Source: Inquilinus limosus DSM 16000 (GTDB taxonomy: Bacteria; Pseudomonadota; Alphaproteobacteria; DSM-16000; Inquilinaceae). Taken from it: a DNA stretch of 64,000 nucleotides. A program made the position numbers and the translations under genes. The notes below the pieces were generated by a model. It saw only the letters and a list, made by a program, of their open reading frames with translations, made no database searches and was not told the origin of the DNA. Positions 38,958 to 48,380 of this stretch are shown in pieces. How positions within the stretch are numbered: position 1 is the stretch's first letter; each line of letters starts with the position of its first letter. The DNA lies in assembly GCF_000423185.1 (NCBI RefSeq), contig NZ_AUHM01000023.1:62001-126000 (forward strand), given 5' to 3'.

Positions 38958-40202
38958 ATGCGCCCGACCGATACCGCCGGTGACGCCGCGCCGCGCGGGC
39001 TCGACCGCCGCCTGATGGCGTCGCTGTTCGCCGTCGTCTGCCTCGATGCGGCCAGCAGCAGCGCCATCCTGCCGATCCTGCCCTTCTTGCTCCGGGATCT
39101 CGGCGCCACGCCGCTGATCCTCGGCCTCGTGCTCGGCGCCGAGGCGCTCAGCCAGTTCCTCGCCGCGCCCTGGCTGGGGCAGCTCTCCGACCGGTTCGGG
39201 CGGAAGACGGTCCTGCTGGCCAGCCAGGCCGGGGCGCTGGTCAGCCTCACCCTGCTCGCCATGGCCGACAGCGTGGTCTTCGTTCTGCTGGCGCGGGTTC
39301 TGCTCGGCCTGACCGCGGCGAATTTCGCGGCCGCGGCCGCTCGCGCCGCCGATGGCAGCGGCCCGGCCGACCGGCGTCAGGCCATCGGCATCCTCAGCGC
39401 GGGCCTCGGCCTCGGCGGCATGATCGGCCCCAGCCTCTCAGGCATGCTCGCCGGCACCTCCCTGGCGGCGCCGATCTGGGCCGCGCTGGTGCTGTCGGCG
39501 GCCAGCATGCTGGTGACCGGCCTTGGGCTGCGGGAAGCGCCCGGCCGGCCCGGCGGCGATGCCGAGCAGGTGGTCCGGGAGCGGGCGTCGTTCCGGTCGC
39601 TCCTGGCCTCGCCGGCGATCCGAATCCTCGTCGCCGTGCTGCTGTGCCACTACTTCGCCTACGGAATGTTCAGCTCCCAACTCCCCGTCTTCCTGGGCGA
39701 CACCTTCACCTGGAACGGCCATGCCTTCGGCCCGCGGGAGCTCGGCGTGATCCTGACCGCCGACGGCGCCATCAACATCCTGGTCCAGCTGTTCCTGCTG
39801 AAATGGCTCGGCCGCCGATTCGGCGAGAGAACCCTGATCGTCCTGGTCTTCGCCATCCTGTCGGTCGGCTATGTCGCGGCGGGGCTGGCGGTCGATATCG
39901 GGACGCTCGCCTTCGCCGTCCTCTGCGTCAGCACCGGGGTGGCGCTGGCGCGGCCGACCTTCGTCGCCGCGCTCTCCGTCCATGTGCCGCGACAGCGCCA
40001 GGGCGTCGTCATGGGCGCGACCCAGTCGCTGGTCGCCGTCACCGACACGGTCTCGCCGGTCGTCGCCGGCGTCATCGTCGGACAGGCGCTCTACGCGGCG
40101 TGGATCGGCGCCGTCGTCGCGACCGCCATGGCCGGGGCCGTGATCGCCCGCAGCCGGCTTCGTCCCCGGGACGATGCGGCGGCGATCGCCGCCGGAGGCT
40201 GA
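38958..40202 (+). CDS. MFS transporter (TetA/DHA1-type exporter)
   Basis: A protein of 414 residues with about 12 membrane helices. Motif A is WLGQLSDRFGRKTVLLAS (loop 2-3), and the DHA1 drug-export opening is LFAVVCLDAASSSAILPILPFLL. Motif C-like glycines are in GLGLGGMIGPSLSG. It is probably a proton-driven exporter of a small hydrophobic compound. The start at ATG 38958 lies one base after the oxidoreductase stop, so translation is coupled. It belongs to the MarR-controlled unit. Confidence 0.9.
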   Translation: MRPTDTAGDAAPRGLDRRLMASLFAVVCLDAASSSAILPILPFLLRDLGATPLILGLVLGAEALSQFLAAPWLGQLSDRFGRKTVLLASQAGALVSLTLLAMADSVVFVLLARVLLGLTAANFAAAAARAADGSGPADRRQAIGILSAGLGLGGMIGPSLSGMLAGTSLAAPIWAALVLSAASMLVTGLGLREAPGRPGGDAEQVVRERASFRSLLASPAIRILVAVLLCHYFAYGMFSSQLPVFLGDTFTWNGHAFGPRELGVILTADGAINILVQLFLLKWLGRRFGERTLIVLVFAILSVGYVAAGLAVDIGTLAFAVLCVSTGVALARPTFVAALSVHVPRQRQGVVMGATQSLVAVTDTVSPVVAGVIVGQALYAAWIGAVVATAMAGAVIARSRLRPRDDAAAIAAGG

Positions 40203-40240
40203 AGATTGCCGCCGGCGGCCCGGCCTGCGAGGGTAGGCCG

Positions 40241-40936
40241 ATGTGGGTTCACCTGGACAGCGCCCCGCTCGGGGACAGCGTGCTCGACCTCTACGGGCGC
40301 GACGGCGTCTACATGATCCGGGTCGACGGCTGGGAGCTGATGAACGGCGAGTACCACGAGTCGGAGGACCGGCTCGGCGAATTGGCCGCCCGGCTGGTCC
40401 GGACGCCCGATCCGGAGGTGCTCGTTGGCGGCCTCGGCCTCGGCTACACCCTGGCCAGCCTGCTCCGGCATCTCGGCAGGGCGGGGCGCGTCACCGTGGC
40501 GGAGATGTCGGCGGCGGTGATCCGCTGGTTCGGGCGCATCATCGGGCCCCGTCTGCTCGGTGCGCTGCCGGACACCATCCGGATCCGCCACGGCGACGTC
40601 CTCGCCGTGGCGGCCGAGGGCGCGGCCTATGACGCCATCCTCCTCGATGTCGACAACGGCCCCCGGCCGCTCTCCGCGGCCGGCAACGCGGCGATCTATG
40701 CGGCGGAGGGCCTGCAGGCGCTGCGCCGGGCGCTGAAGCCGGGCGGGATCCTGCTGGTCTGGTCCGGCTTCGAGGATCCGGACTATGTCGCCAGGGCGCG
40801 CTCCGCCGGCTTCTCGCCCGCCCGGCTGCCGGTCCTGCGGCCGGGCGGGGCCGAGCCGTTCCATGTGATCTACGTCCTGTCGGCATCGCCCCTCGCTCAG
40901 GACGAGCTGGACCGCTTCGGCCTGCAGCCGCTCTAG
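40241..40936 (+). CDS. spermidine-synthase-like methyltransferase-fold protein
   Basis: A protein of 231 residues with a Rossmann core: VLVGGLGLGYTLASLLRHLG (motif I), VTVAEMSAAVIRWF (motif II acidic residue), HGDVLAVAAE and YDAILLDVDNGPRP. It ends in LKPGGILLVWSGFEDPDY. The order is that of spermidine synthase-like proteins (SpeE superfamily) without the aminopropyl-acceptor residues that I could confirm. It lies 38 bases downstream of the MFS gene and may be in the same transcript; ATG 40241 has GAGGGTAGG before it. Substrate unknown. Confidence 0.82.
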   Translation: MWVHLDSAPLGDSVLDLYGRDGVYMIRVDGWELMNGEYHESEDRLGELAARLVRTPDPEVLVGGLGLGYTLASLLRHLGRAGRVTVAEMSAAVIRWFGRIIGPRLLGALPDTIRIRHGDVLAVAAEGAAYDAILLDVDNGPRPLSAAGNAAIYAAEGLQALRRALKPGGILLVWSGFEDPDYVARARSAGFSPARLPVLRPGGAEPFHVIYVLSASPLAQDELDRFGLQPL

Positions 40937-41016
40937 CCCGACTTCTCTGGACCACTCCGTCCTCGCCGTGTACATGGCTGGACGCCCTGTCGCGACCCGC
41001 TGGCCGGAGAAGCCCG

Positions 41017-41388
41017 TTGCCATTCCCGAGAATCCTGTCCGCCTCGGCCGCCCTGCTGCTGCTCGCCGCCTGCGCCGAGCCGCAGACGGCCGAGAGCGTG
41101 ACCGCGGCCGCGCGGGAGAGCTTCGGCCAGAGGATCGCGCCCTTCCAGGACCACCCCTCGGCGCAGATGATCGCCGAGCTCGGCCCGCCCGATCACGAGA
41201 CGTCCACGCCCGAGGGCGGCCGCAAGCTGGTGTGGGAGCGGCACGACACCAAGACGATCGAGGACCAGGTCCTGCCGATCGCCTGCACCGTCACGGCCCT
41301 GACCAACAGCCAGGACGTGGTGTTCTTCGTCCTGGCCGGCGGCAACACGATCTACTGCTCCGAGGTCTTCGCCGCCAAGGCCTCGTGA
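41017..41388 (+). CDS. small lipoprotein, function unknown (123 aa)
   Basis: TTG 41017 with GGAGA 7 bases upstream. The signal peptide with lipobox (MPFPRILSASAALLLLAACA) puts the lipidated cysteine at residue 19. The mature part is a small alpha/beta domain (AQMIAELGPPDHETSTPEGG, RKLVWERHDT) with two further cysteines (IACTV and TIYCSEV) that may form a disulfide, resembling SmpA/OmlA-like small fold proteins. The 3' end overlaps the convergent TRAP permease gene by 37 bases. No known function. Confidence 0.7.
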   Translation: MPFPRILSASAALLLLAACAEPQTAESVTAAARESFGQRIAPFQDHPSAQMIAELGPPDHETSTPEGGRKLVWERHDTKTIEDQVLPIACTVTALTNSQDVVFFVLAGGNTIYCSEVFAAKAS

Positions 41389-43985
41389 CGCGGCCGTTCG
41401 GCTGACGCCAGGCGCCGGCTCATCCCGCCCGTGCGGCCCCATTGCAGCAGGGCGACGAGGCCGGCCAGCGCCAGCGCGGGAATGTAGACCCAGAGATGCG
41501 GCGGCCGGTCCGCCGGCTTCAGCACCGCGGTGACGTCGTAGCCCGCCTCGAGGCCGACGCGCCGGGCGTAGGAGCCGAAGCCGACATTGGTGATGGTGAC
41601 GCCGTCGCCCATGGCGGTGACGGTCAGCCCCGCCGCGCGCAGGCGCTGGGCCGGGTCGGGCTGCGGGTCGCCGAGCGGCAGGCTGACGGTCTTGCGCACA
41701 TCCTCGCCCTCGATCGAGATGCCCTCGACCACGAAGGTCAGGCGATGGCCGGCCGGCGCCGCCGCGGCCTCGGCCAGGATGGCGGCGGGGGGCTGCTCGA
41801 CGGTGGATGGGTAGAAGCGGTCCAGCCACCAGTCCGGCCGGAACAGGGCGAAGCAGGCGACCAGCAGCAGCGCGCTCTCCCACAGCCGCGACCGGGCCAC
41901 GAAATAGCCCATGGTCGCGGCGGAGAACAGCAGCACCGCGGCGAAGGTGACGGTGACGATGGCCGCGAGGTCGGCCCAGCCATGAACCCCGATCAGCAGC
42001 ATGCCGGGGTTGAACACGAAGACGAAGGGCAGCACCGCGGTGCGCAGCGAGTAAAGAGCGCCCTGGAACCCGGTCTTGATCGGGTCCTCGCGCGAGATCG
42101 CGGCGGCGGCGAAGGCGGCGAGGCCGACCGGCGGGGTGATGTCGGCCATGATGCCGAAATAGAACACGAAGAGATGCACCGCGATCAGCGGGATGGCGAC
42201 CCCGGCCTGGGCGCCGAGCTCGACCACCACCGGCGCCATCAGCGTCGCCACCAGGATGTAGTTGGCGGTGGTCGGGATGCCCATGCCGAGGATCAGGCTG
42301 ATCACCGCGATCAGCGCCAGCATGACCATGACGTTCCCGCCCGACACGGCCTCGACCAGCTCGGTCATCATCAGGCCGAGCCCGGTCAGGGTGACGGTGC
42401 CGACCACGATCCCCGCCGTGGCGGTGGCGACGGCGATGCCGATCATGTTGCGGGCGCCGAGGCCCAGCCCGTCGACCAGCTCGGCGATCGACCGGCGCAG
42501 CGCCTGCGGCACGTCCTGCCGCCGGAACAGGGCCAGGATCGGCCCGCGTGTGGCGAGAATGCCGATGATGCTGGCGGTCGCCCAGAAGGCGGACAGGCCG
42601 GGCGACATCTGCTCCACCATCAGGCACCACAGCAGCACCACCAGAGGGATCAGGAAGTCGAGGCCGGTGCGGGTCACGTCCCAGGCCCGCGGCAGGTGCA
42701 GCAGCGGCGTGTTCGGATCGTCGATGGCGAGGTCCGGGAAGCGCGCGGCATAGGCCAGGCTGGCGCCGTAGAGGGCAAGGCCGGCCAGGGCCAGGATCCA
42801 GGGCGCGGCGCTGCCGAAGGCGGCCTGGGCGCCGAGGATGCCGTAATAGAGCAGGGCGATGGCGACGATGCTGCCGCTGAGGCCGAGCCCGGTGCGCAGC
42901 AGCCGGGTCCGCAGCGCGGTGCGCTCGCGCGGGATCGGCCTGGCGCCGATCTTCAGCGCCTCGAGATGAACGATGTAGAGGAGGGCGACATAGGAGGCGA
43001 CGGCCGGCAGCAGGGCGTGCTTGACGATCTCGGAGTAGGGGATGCCGACATACTCGACCATCAGGAAGGCGGCGGCGCCCATCACCGGCGGCATGATCTG
43101 GCCGTTGATCGAGGACGCGGCCTCGATCGCCCCGGCCTTCACGCCGGACAGGCCGGTCCGCTTCATCAGCGGGATGGTGAAGATGCCGCCGGACACGACG
43201 TTGGAGACGGAGGAGCCGGAGACGACGCCGTTCAGCGCCGAGGACACGACCGCGACCTTGGCCGGGCCGCCGCGCAGATGGCCCAGCAGGGCGATCGAGA
43301 TCTGCATCATCCAGTTGCCCGCCCCCGCCTTGTCCAGCAGCGTGCCGAACAGGACGAAGAGGAAGACGAAGCTGGTCGAGACACCCAGCGCGATGCCGAA
43401 GATGCCCTCGGTGGTCAGCCACTGGTGCTGCAGGAACTTGGTCAGCGACGCGCCCTTGTGCTGCACCACCTCGGGCATCCAGGGCCCGGCGAAGGTGAAC
43501 AGGATGAACAGGGCGGCGACGCCGACCATCGGCAGGCCCAGCGCCCGCCGCGTCGCCTCCAGCAGCAGCAGGATGCCGGCGCCGGCGGTGACCAGGTCCA
43601 GCATCGTCGGCTGGCCCGGGCGCTGCGCCAGCTCGCGGTAGAACAGGAACAGATAGGCGCCGGCGAAGGCCCCGGCGACGGCCAGGATCCAGTCGGTCGC
43701 CGGCACCCGGTCGCGGCGCGACCGGACGAAGGCCGGATAGGCGGTGAAGGCCAGGAACAGGGCGAAGCCCAGATGGATCGCCCGCGCCTCGGTGTCGTTG
43801 AACACGCCGAAGCCGAAGGAGAAGGGCAGGGGCGAGGCGTACCACAGCTGGAACAGCGACCAGGCGATGGCGACGGCGGCCAGAAGCGTGGCCGCGACGC
43901 CGGTCGGCTTGCGGCCGCCGGTATCGGCTTCGGCGACGAGCTGCTCCAGCTCCGCGCTGGGCTGCAGCCCCGGCGTGTCGGTCAT
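41352..43985 (-). CDS. TRAP transporter fused permease (4TM/12TM), TAXI type
   Basis: A membrane protein of 877 residues uniting the small (DctQ-like) and large (DctM-like) TRAP subunits. Core signatures are VVSSALNGVVSGSSVSNVVS, AASSINGQIMPPVMGAAAFL and LILGMGIPTTANYILVATLM, the last two being the paired Gly-rich transport repeats. A C-terminal soluble domain follows (~740-860, DVRKTVSLPLGDPQPD). It takes up an unidentified organic acid or amino acid with a sodium or proton gradient, together with the TAXI binding protein encoded just upstream (44060-45037). ATG 43985. Confidence 0.92.
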   Translation of the reverse strand: MTDTPGLQPSAELEQLVAEADTGGRKPTGVAATLLAAVAIAWSLFQLWYASPLPFSFGFGVFNDTEARAIHLGFALFLAFTAYPAFVRSRRDRVPATDWILAVAGAFAGAYLFLFYRELAQRPGQPTMLDLVTAGAGILLLLEATRRALGLPMVGVAALFILFTFAGPWMPEVVQHKGASLTKFLQHQWLTTEGIFGIALGVSTSFVFLFVLFGTLLDKAGAGNWMMQISIALLGHLRGGPAKVAVVSSALNGVVSGSSVSNVVSGGIFTIPLMKRTGLSGVKAGAIEAASSINGQIMPPVMGAAAFLMVEYVGIPYSEIVKHALLPAVASYVALLYIVHLEALKIGARPIPRERTALRTRLLRTGLGLSGSIVAIALLYYGILGAQAAFGSAAPWILALAGLALYGASLAYAARFPDLAIDDPNTPLLHLPRAWDVTRTGLDFLIPLVVLLWCLMVEQMSPGLSAFWATASIIGILATRGPILALFRRQDVPQALRRSIAELVDGLGLGARNMIGIAVATATAGIVVGTVTLTGLGLMMTELVEAVSGGNVMVMLALIAVISLILGMGIPTTANYILVATLMAPVVVELGAQAGVAIPLIAVHLFVFYFGIMADITPPVGLAAFAAAAISREDPIKTGFQGALYSLRTAVLPFVFVFNPGMLLIGVHGWADLAAIVTVTFAAVLLFSAATMGYFVARSRLWESALLLVACFALFRPDWWLDRFYPSTVEQPPAAILAEAAAAPAGHRLTFVVEGISIEGEDVRKTVSLPLGDPQPDPAQRLRAAGLTVTAMGDGVTITNVGFGSYARRVGLEAGYDVTAVLKPADRPPHLWVYIPALALAGLVALLQWGRTGGMSRRLASAERPRHEALAAKTSEQ

Positions 43986-44059
43986 GACCGCCTCTCCCTG
44001 TTTGTCATGGGCTCAGGTTGTTCCACGCGAGGGGCGGCGTGGAGCCGCCCCGCCGCGGA

Positions 44060-45037
44060 TCACATCCAGCCCTTCTCCTTGTAGTAGCGCTCCGCCCCCG
44101 GGTGCAGCGGGGCGGAGAGGCCGGCCTTGATCATCTGCTTCGGGTCGAGATGGGCGAAGGCCGGGTGCAGGCTCTTGAACTCGTCGAAATTCTCGAACAC
44201 CGCGCGGACCAGCTGATAGACCGCCTCCTCGTCGGTGCCGGCCGAGGTCACCAGCGTCGCCAGCACGCCATAGGTCTCGGTCGCGTCCGGATTGGCGTTG
44301 TAGAGCCCGCCCGGGATGGTGGCGCGGGCGTAGTAGGGCTTGTCCGCCAGCAGCTTGTCCACCGCCGGGCCGGTCAGCGACACCAGCTTGGCGCCGCAGG
44401 TCGTGGTCGGGTCCTGGATGTTCGCCGAGGGATGGCCGACGCCGTAGAAGAAGCCGTCGATCTTGTCGTCGCACAGGGCCGGGCCGTGCTCGTCGGCCTT
44501 CAGCTCCGAGGCCAGCGAGAAATCGGCCAGGGTCCAGCCCATCGCCGCCAGCAGCTCCTCCATCGAGGCGCGGGTGCCGGAGCCGGGATTGCCGACATTG
44601 AAGCGCTTGCCCTTGAGGTCGGCGAAGCTGGTGACGCCGGCCTCCTTGCGCACCAGCACGGTGAATGGCTCGGGATGGACCGAGAACACGGCTCGCAGCT
44701 CCTGGAACGCCCCCGAATCCTTGAACGCACCGGCGCCGTTCAGCGCGTTGTACTGCACGTCCGACTGGGCCATGCCGAAATCGAGCTCGCCGGCCCGGAT
44801 CGAGTTGACGTTGAAGGCCGAGCCGCCGGTCGATTCGACCGAGCAGCGGATGCCGTGCGTCTTGCGGTCCTTGTTCAGCAGGCGGCAGATCGCGCCGCCC
44901 GCGGCGTAGTAGACGCCGGTGACCCCGCCGGTGCCGATGGTGACGAAGCGCTGCTGCGCCGCGGCCGGGCCGGCGCCGAGCGCCAGGGCCGCGGCGGTGA
45001 CGGCCGCGAGCAGCGATGCGGTGACCTGAAGCCTCAT
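44060..45037 (-). CDS. TAXI family TRAP transporter solute-binding protein
   Basis: A protein of 325 residues with a cleavable signal peptide ([20 protein letters not shown], about 28 residues) for the periplasm. The TAXI signature is [20 protein letters not shown], then [20 protein letters not shown] and [15 protein letters not shown]. It captures the substrate for the fused permease encoded 74 bases downstream. Typical ligands of TAXI proteins include glutamate and other acidic or amino compounds, but the ligand here is open. ATG 45037 follows GGGGAGAGAG. Confidence 0.93.
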   Translation of the reverse strand: MRLQVTASLLAAVTAAALALGAGPAAAQQRFVTIGTGGVTGVYYAAGGAICRLLNKDRKTHGIRCSVESTGGSAFNVNSIRAGELDFGMAQSDVQYNALNGAGAFKDSGAFQELRAVFSVHPEPFTVLVRKEAGVTSFADLKGKRFNVGNPGSGTRASMEELLAAMGWTLADFSLASELKADEHGPALCDDKIDGFFYGVGHPSANIQDPTTTCGAKLVSLTGPAVDKLLADKPYYARATIPGGLYNANPDATETYGVLATLVTSAGTDEEAVYQLVRAVFENFDEFKSLHPAFAHLDPKQMIKAGLSAPLHPGAERYYKEKGWM

Positions 45038-45101
45038 GATCTCTCTCCCCTTCTGATCGTGTGGTGGCCTCCCTCTCTGGCGGAGGGGTGGCCGGTCTCT
45101 G

Positions 45102-46445
45102 TCAGGCTGCCTTGGCCGGCAGGCCCGCAATGGCGGCGTCCACGGCGTCGCCGAGGCGTTCGACGATCGCCTCGACCGCCGCGCCGTCGACGATGAAGGG
45201 CGGCGCCAGCAGCACGTGGTCGCCCTGCACCCCGTCGACGGTGCCGCCCATCGGATAGACCATCAGCCCCCGCGCCATCGCCTCGCGCTTGACCCGGGCG
45301 TGCAGTTTCAGCGCCGGGTCGAAGGGCGCCTTGGTCGCGCGGTCGGCGACCAGCTCGACGCCCAGGAACAGCCCGCGCCCGCGGATGTCGCCGACCTGCG
45401 GATGGTTGCCGAAGCGCTCGCCGAGGCGCCGCGCCAGGCGCGCGCCCATGGCCGCGACATTGTCCATCAGCCTCTCGCCGCGGATCACCTCCTGCACCGC
45501 CAGGCCGGCGGCGCAGGCCATCGGGTGGCCGGTATAGGTGTGGCCGTGCTGGAAGAAGCCGGAGCCATGGGCGAAGGCGTCGAAGATCCGGCGCGCCAGC
45601 AGCACCGCGCCGATCGGCTGGTAGCCGCCGCCCAGCCCCTTGGCGATGGCCATCAGGTCGGGGGCGATGCCCTCCTGGGTGCAGGCGTGCAGCGTGCCGG
45701 TGCGGCCCATGCCGCACATCACCTCGTCGAGGATCAGCAGCACGCCGTGGCGGTCGCAGATCGCGCGGATGCGCTTGAAGTAGTCGGCGACCGGCGGCAC
45801 CGCGCCCATGGTGGCGCCGACCACCGTCTCGGCGACGAAGGCGGCCACGGTCTCCGGCCCCAGCTCCAGGATCTTGTCCTCCAGCGCCTGGGCGGCGCGG
45901 GCGGCGTAGTCCTCGTCGCTCTCGCCCGGCTCCTGCAGACGGTAGGCGAAGCAGGGATCGATGTGGTGGGTCTCGATCAGCAGCGGCCGGAACGGCGCCC
46001 GCCGCCATTCGTTGCCGCCGGTGGCCAGCGCCCCCAGCGTGTTGCCGTGATAGCTCTGGCGCCGGGCGATGACGTGGCGGCGCTGCGGCTGGCCGGTCTC
46101 GACGAAATACTGCCGCGCCATCTTCAGCGCGGTCTCGATCGACTCCGACCCGCCGCTGGTGAAGTAGACATGGCTCAGCCCGGCGGGGGCGTCCTCGACC
46201 AGCCGGTCGGCCAGGCGCTCCGCCACCTCGCTGGTGAAGAAGCTGGTATGGGCGAAGGCCAGCCGGTCCAGCTGGGCGTGCAGCGCGGCGATGACCTCCG
46301 GATGGCCGTGGCCGAGGCAGGAGACGGCGGCGCCGCCCGAGGCGTCGATGTAGCGCCGCCCCTCGGCGTCGACGATCTCGATTCCCTTGCCGCCGACGGC
46401 GGTGGGGAACTCGGCATGGATCTGGCGGTGCAGGATGCGGGTCAT
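45102..46445 (-). CDS. class III aminotransferase (PLP-dependent)
   Basis: A protein of 447 residues, fold type I. The PLP lysine is Lys269 in [15 protein letters not shown], the cofactor Asp is in [14 protein letters not shown], and the phosphate-binding [17 protein letters not shown] block is near residue 98. Length and motifs match omega-amino-acid/diamine or beta-alanine:pyruvate transaminases. Its start overlaps the stop of the RpiR gene by four bases (ATGA). It lies upstream of the TRAP genes in the same direction, so it probably converts the transported amine or amino acid to a keto acid. Substrate unknown. Confidence 0.92.
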   Translation of the reverse strand: MTRILHRQIHAEFPTAVGGKGIEIVDAEGRRYIDASGGAAVSCLGHGHPEVIAALHAQLDRLAFAHTSFFTSEVAERLADRLVEDAPAGLSHVYFTSGGSESIETALKMARQYFVETGQPQRRHVIARRQSYHGNTLGALATGGNEWRRAPFRPLLIETHHIDPCFAYRLQEPGESDEDYAARAAQALEDKILELGPETVAAFVAETVVGATMGAVPPVADYFKRIRAICDRHGVLLILDEVMCGMGRTGTLHACTQEGIAPDLMAIAKGLGGGYQPIGAVLLARRIFDAFAHGSGFFQHGHTYTGHPMACAAGLAVQEVIRGERLMDNVAAMGARLARRLGERFGNHPQVGDIRGRGLFLGVELVADRATKAPFDPALKLHARVKREAMARGLMVYPMGGTVDGVQGDHVLLAPPFIVDGAAVEAIVERLGDAVDAAIAGLPAKAA

Positions 46446-47329
46446 GGCTGTGCCTTGGCGATCCGGGGGCGGAGGTGGGTGTCGAAGGCGGCCAGCTGCG
46501 CCTCGGTGCGGCGCAGCGCGGCGGGGGCGTCGGTGCCGCGGCCGGCGACCAGCGCCGCCAGGATCTCGGCGGCGACGAAGCCCGGCGCCAGGCTGTGGAA
46601 GAAGGACGGGCTGTCGGTGGCGACCAGGATCGTCTCCGCCGCCGCCTGGGCCAGCGGCGAGACCTCGCTGTCGGTGACCGCCACCACCGCGACGCCGCGC
46701 GCAGCGGCCCAGCGCGCGGTCTCCACCGTGGCCCGGGTGTAGGGCGACACGCTGGCGGCCAGCAGCACGTCCTCCGGCGTCGCCGCGCGGATCGGGTCGG
46801 TGCCGGTGGCGCCCGCGGCGTCCAGCAGCACGGTCCGCTCGCCCAGCAGCGACAGGACGTAGTGCAGGTGCCAGGCCACGGCGTGCCCAGCGCGCAGGCC
46901 CAGGCAGTAGATGCGCCGGGCCGCGGCCAGCCGCGCCGCGGCGGCGGTCAGCCGGTCCAGCGCCGCCGGCTCGGCCAGGCGGGCGATGTGGCCGGCGACG
47001 GTCGTCGCGATCTCCGCCGCCAATGCCCGGTCGCCCTTCAGCGTCTGGCTGGCCAGCTGGGCGTCGGCGCGGCCGGCGAAGCCGATATCCCCGGTGCGCA
47101 CCGCCTCGGCATAGAGGGCGCGGACCGAATCGTAGCCGTCCAGGCCCAGGCGCTTGGCCAGCCGGGTCATCGTCGCCGGCGGCACGCCGGCCTGGCGCGC
47201 CTGCTCCCGCATCGACAGCAGGGCGACGTCGCGCGGCCGGTCCAGCACATAGCGGGCCGCGGCCTGAAGCTGCGCCGGCATGGCGTCGAAGCGCTCCACG
47301 ATCCGATCGGCGAGGGGGCCCTGATCCAT
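46442..47329 (-). CDS. MurR/RpiR family transcriptional regulator
   Basis: About 295 residues with an N-terminal HTH_6 domain ([20 protein letters not shown] ... [20 protein letters not shown]) and a C-terminal SIS sugar-isomerase-like domain ([20 protein letters not shown], then [20 protein letters not shown]). Start is uncertain: ATG 47329 gives the usual length; ATG 47350 or 47416 are possible and none has a good ribosome site. ATG 47416 would overlap the divergent BKACE gene. The regulator is first in the operon with the aminotransferase and probably controls it, the TRAP genes and the divergent BKACE gene. Confidence 0.87.
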   Translation of the reverse strand: MDQGPLADRIVERFDAMPAQLQAAARYVLDRPRDVALLSMREQARQAGVPPATMTRLAKRLGLDGYDSVRALYAEAVRTGDIGFAGRADAQLASQTLKGDRALAAEIATTVAGHIARLAEPAALDRLTAAAARLAAARRIYCLGLRAGHAVAWHLHYVLSLLGERTVLLDAAGATGTDPIRAATPEDVLLAASVSPYTRATVETARWAAARGVAVVAVTDSEVSPLAQAAAETILVATDSPSFFHSLAPGFVAAEILAALVAGRGTDAPAALRRTEAQLAAFDTHLRPRIAKAQP

Positions 47330-47414
47330 GGATCGAACGATAGCAGCCATTGCAGGGTGTGCAACAAGTGTTTCAATATTGTCGGATGTGATCCGATTGG
47401 ATCGAAGGGTGATC

Positions 47415-48239
47415 ATGATGGAACGCAGGCCGGTTGCGATCGCGGCGGCGCCGAATGGCGGCCGGCGGACCAAGGCGGATCACCCGGCTCTGCCGATCAC
47501 CCCGGCCGAGCTGGCGCGGAATGCGGCGGAGTGCCGGGACGCCGGCGCGGCGATGATCCACATCCATGTCCGCGACCGGGACGGGGCGCATCTGCTCGAC
47601 GCCGACGCCTACCGGGCGGCGATCGCGGCGATCCGCGCCGAGGTCGGCGATGCGCTGGTGCTGCAGATCACCAGCGAATCGCTCGGCCGCTATAGCCCGG
47701 CCGAGCAGATGGCGGTGGTGCGGGCGGTGCGGCCGGAGGCGGTGTCGCTGGCCCTGCGCGAGCTGGTTCCCGACCCGGCCGACGAGGGCGCATTCGCCGA
47801 ATTCCTGCTGTGGCTGAAGCGGGAACGGGTGGCGCCGCAGATCATCCTCTACGCGCCGGAGGAGGCGGCGCGGCTCGACGGTATGCGCCGCCGCGGCCTC
47901 GTCCCCTGGGGCGACATCCCGGTGCTCCACGTCCTCGGCCGCTACGTCGCGGGCCAGACCTCGCTGCCGGCGGACCTGCTGCCCTTCCTGGCGCCGGAGG
48001 CGCCACGCTTCTCATCCTGGATGGTCTGCGCCTTCGGCCGGCACGAAGCCGCCTGCGCCCTGGCCGCGGCGCTCCTGGGCGGCGACATCCGCGTCGGCTT
48101 CGAGAACAACCTGCACCGGCCGGACGGCAGCCTCGCCGCCGGCAACGCCGACCTCGTCCGCGCGGTCGCGGAGCCGCTGATCGGCAGCGGCGGTCGCCTG
48201 GCGGATGCCGCGGCGCTGCGGGCTAGCTGGGCCGGCTGA
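47415..48239 (+). CDS. BKACE family 3-keto acid cleavage enzyme (DUF849)
   Basis: A TIM-barrel enzyme of 274 residues. The family opening is VAIAAAPNGGRRTKADHPAL, and the metal site is MIHIHVRDRDGAH (two His). Later motifs are LQITSESLGRYSPAEQM and DIRVGFENNLHRPDGSLA. BKACE enzymes condense a beta-keto acid with acetyl-CoA and split it to acetoacetate and a CoA ester, as in lysine fermentation and carnitine degradation. ATG 47415 follows AAGGGTG. The divergent RpiR regulator and the aminotransferase/TRAP genes suggest it cleaves the keto acid made by that aminotransferase. Confidence 0.88.
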   Translation: MMERRPVAIAAAPNGGRRTKADHPALPITPAELARNAAECRDAGAAMIHIHVRDRDGAHLLDADAYRAAIAAIRAEVGDALVLQITSESLGRYSPAEQMAVVRAVRPEAVSLALRELVPDPADEGAFAEFLLWLKRERVAPQIILYAPEEAARLDGMRRRGLVPWGDIPVLHVLGRYVAGQTSLPADLLPFLAPEAPRFSSWMVCAFGRHEAACALAAALLGGDIRVGFENNLHRPDGSLAAGNADLVRAVAEPLIGSGGRLADAAALRASWAG

Positions 48240-48240
48240 C

Positions 48241-48370
48241 CCCCTCACCCTCCCATTCGCTGGCGCGAATGGGCCCTTCCCTCTCCCCGAGGAGAGGGAA
48301 GTGAAGAGCGGCCCCCCTTACCTCTCCTCAGGGAGAGGTCGAAATCGCGTCAGCGATTTCGGGTGAGGGG
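48241..48370. repeat. 130-base nested palindrome (family E)
   Basis: Outer arms cccctcaccc and gggtgagggg enclose four smaller inverted repeats: cccattcgc/gcgaatggg, ttccctctcc/ggagagggaa, cctctcc/ggagagg and gaaatcgc/gcgatttc. The element fills the gap between the convergent BKACE and MFS genes. It looks like a composite hairpin repeat of the kind scattered in proteobacterial genomes. A transcription-end role is plausible. Confidence 0.75.
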
Positions 48371-48380
48371 TGGCTCAGGC

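Noticed and set aside
41442-44084. 880-residue plus-strand frame opposite the TRAP permease
   Set aside because: Translation is a run of Gly, Gln, Asp, His and Arg with no hydrophobic core, produced by the third-position GC bias of the real gene.
48241-48370. Possible CRISPR array
   Set aside because: The hairpins are nested, differ from each other and have no regularly spaced direct repeats; no cas gene is near.
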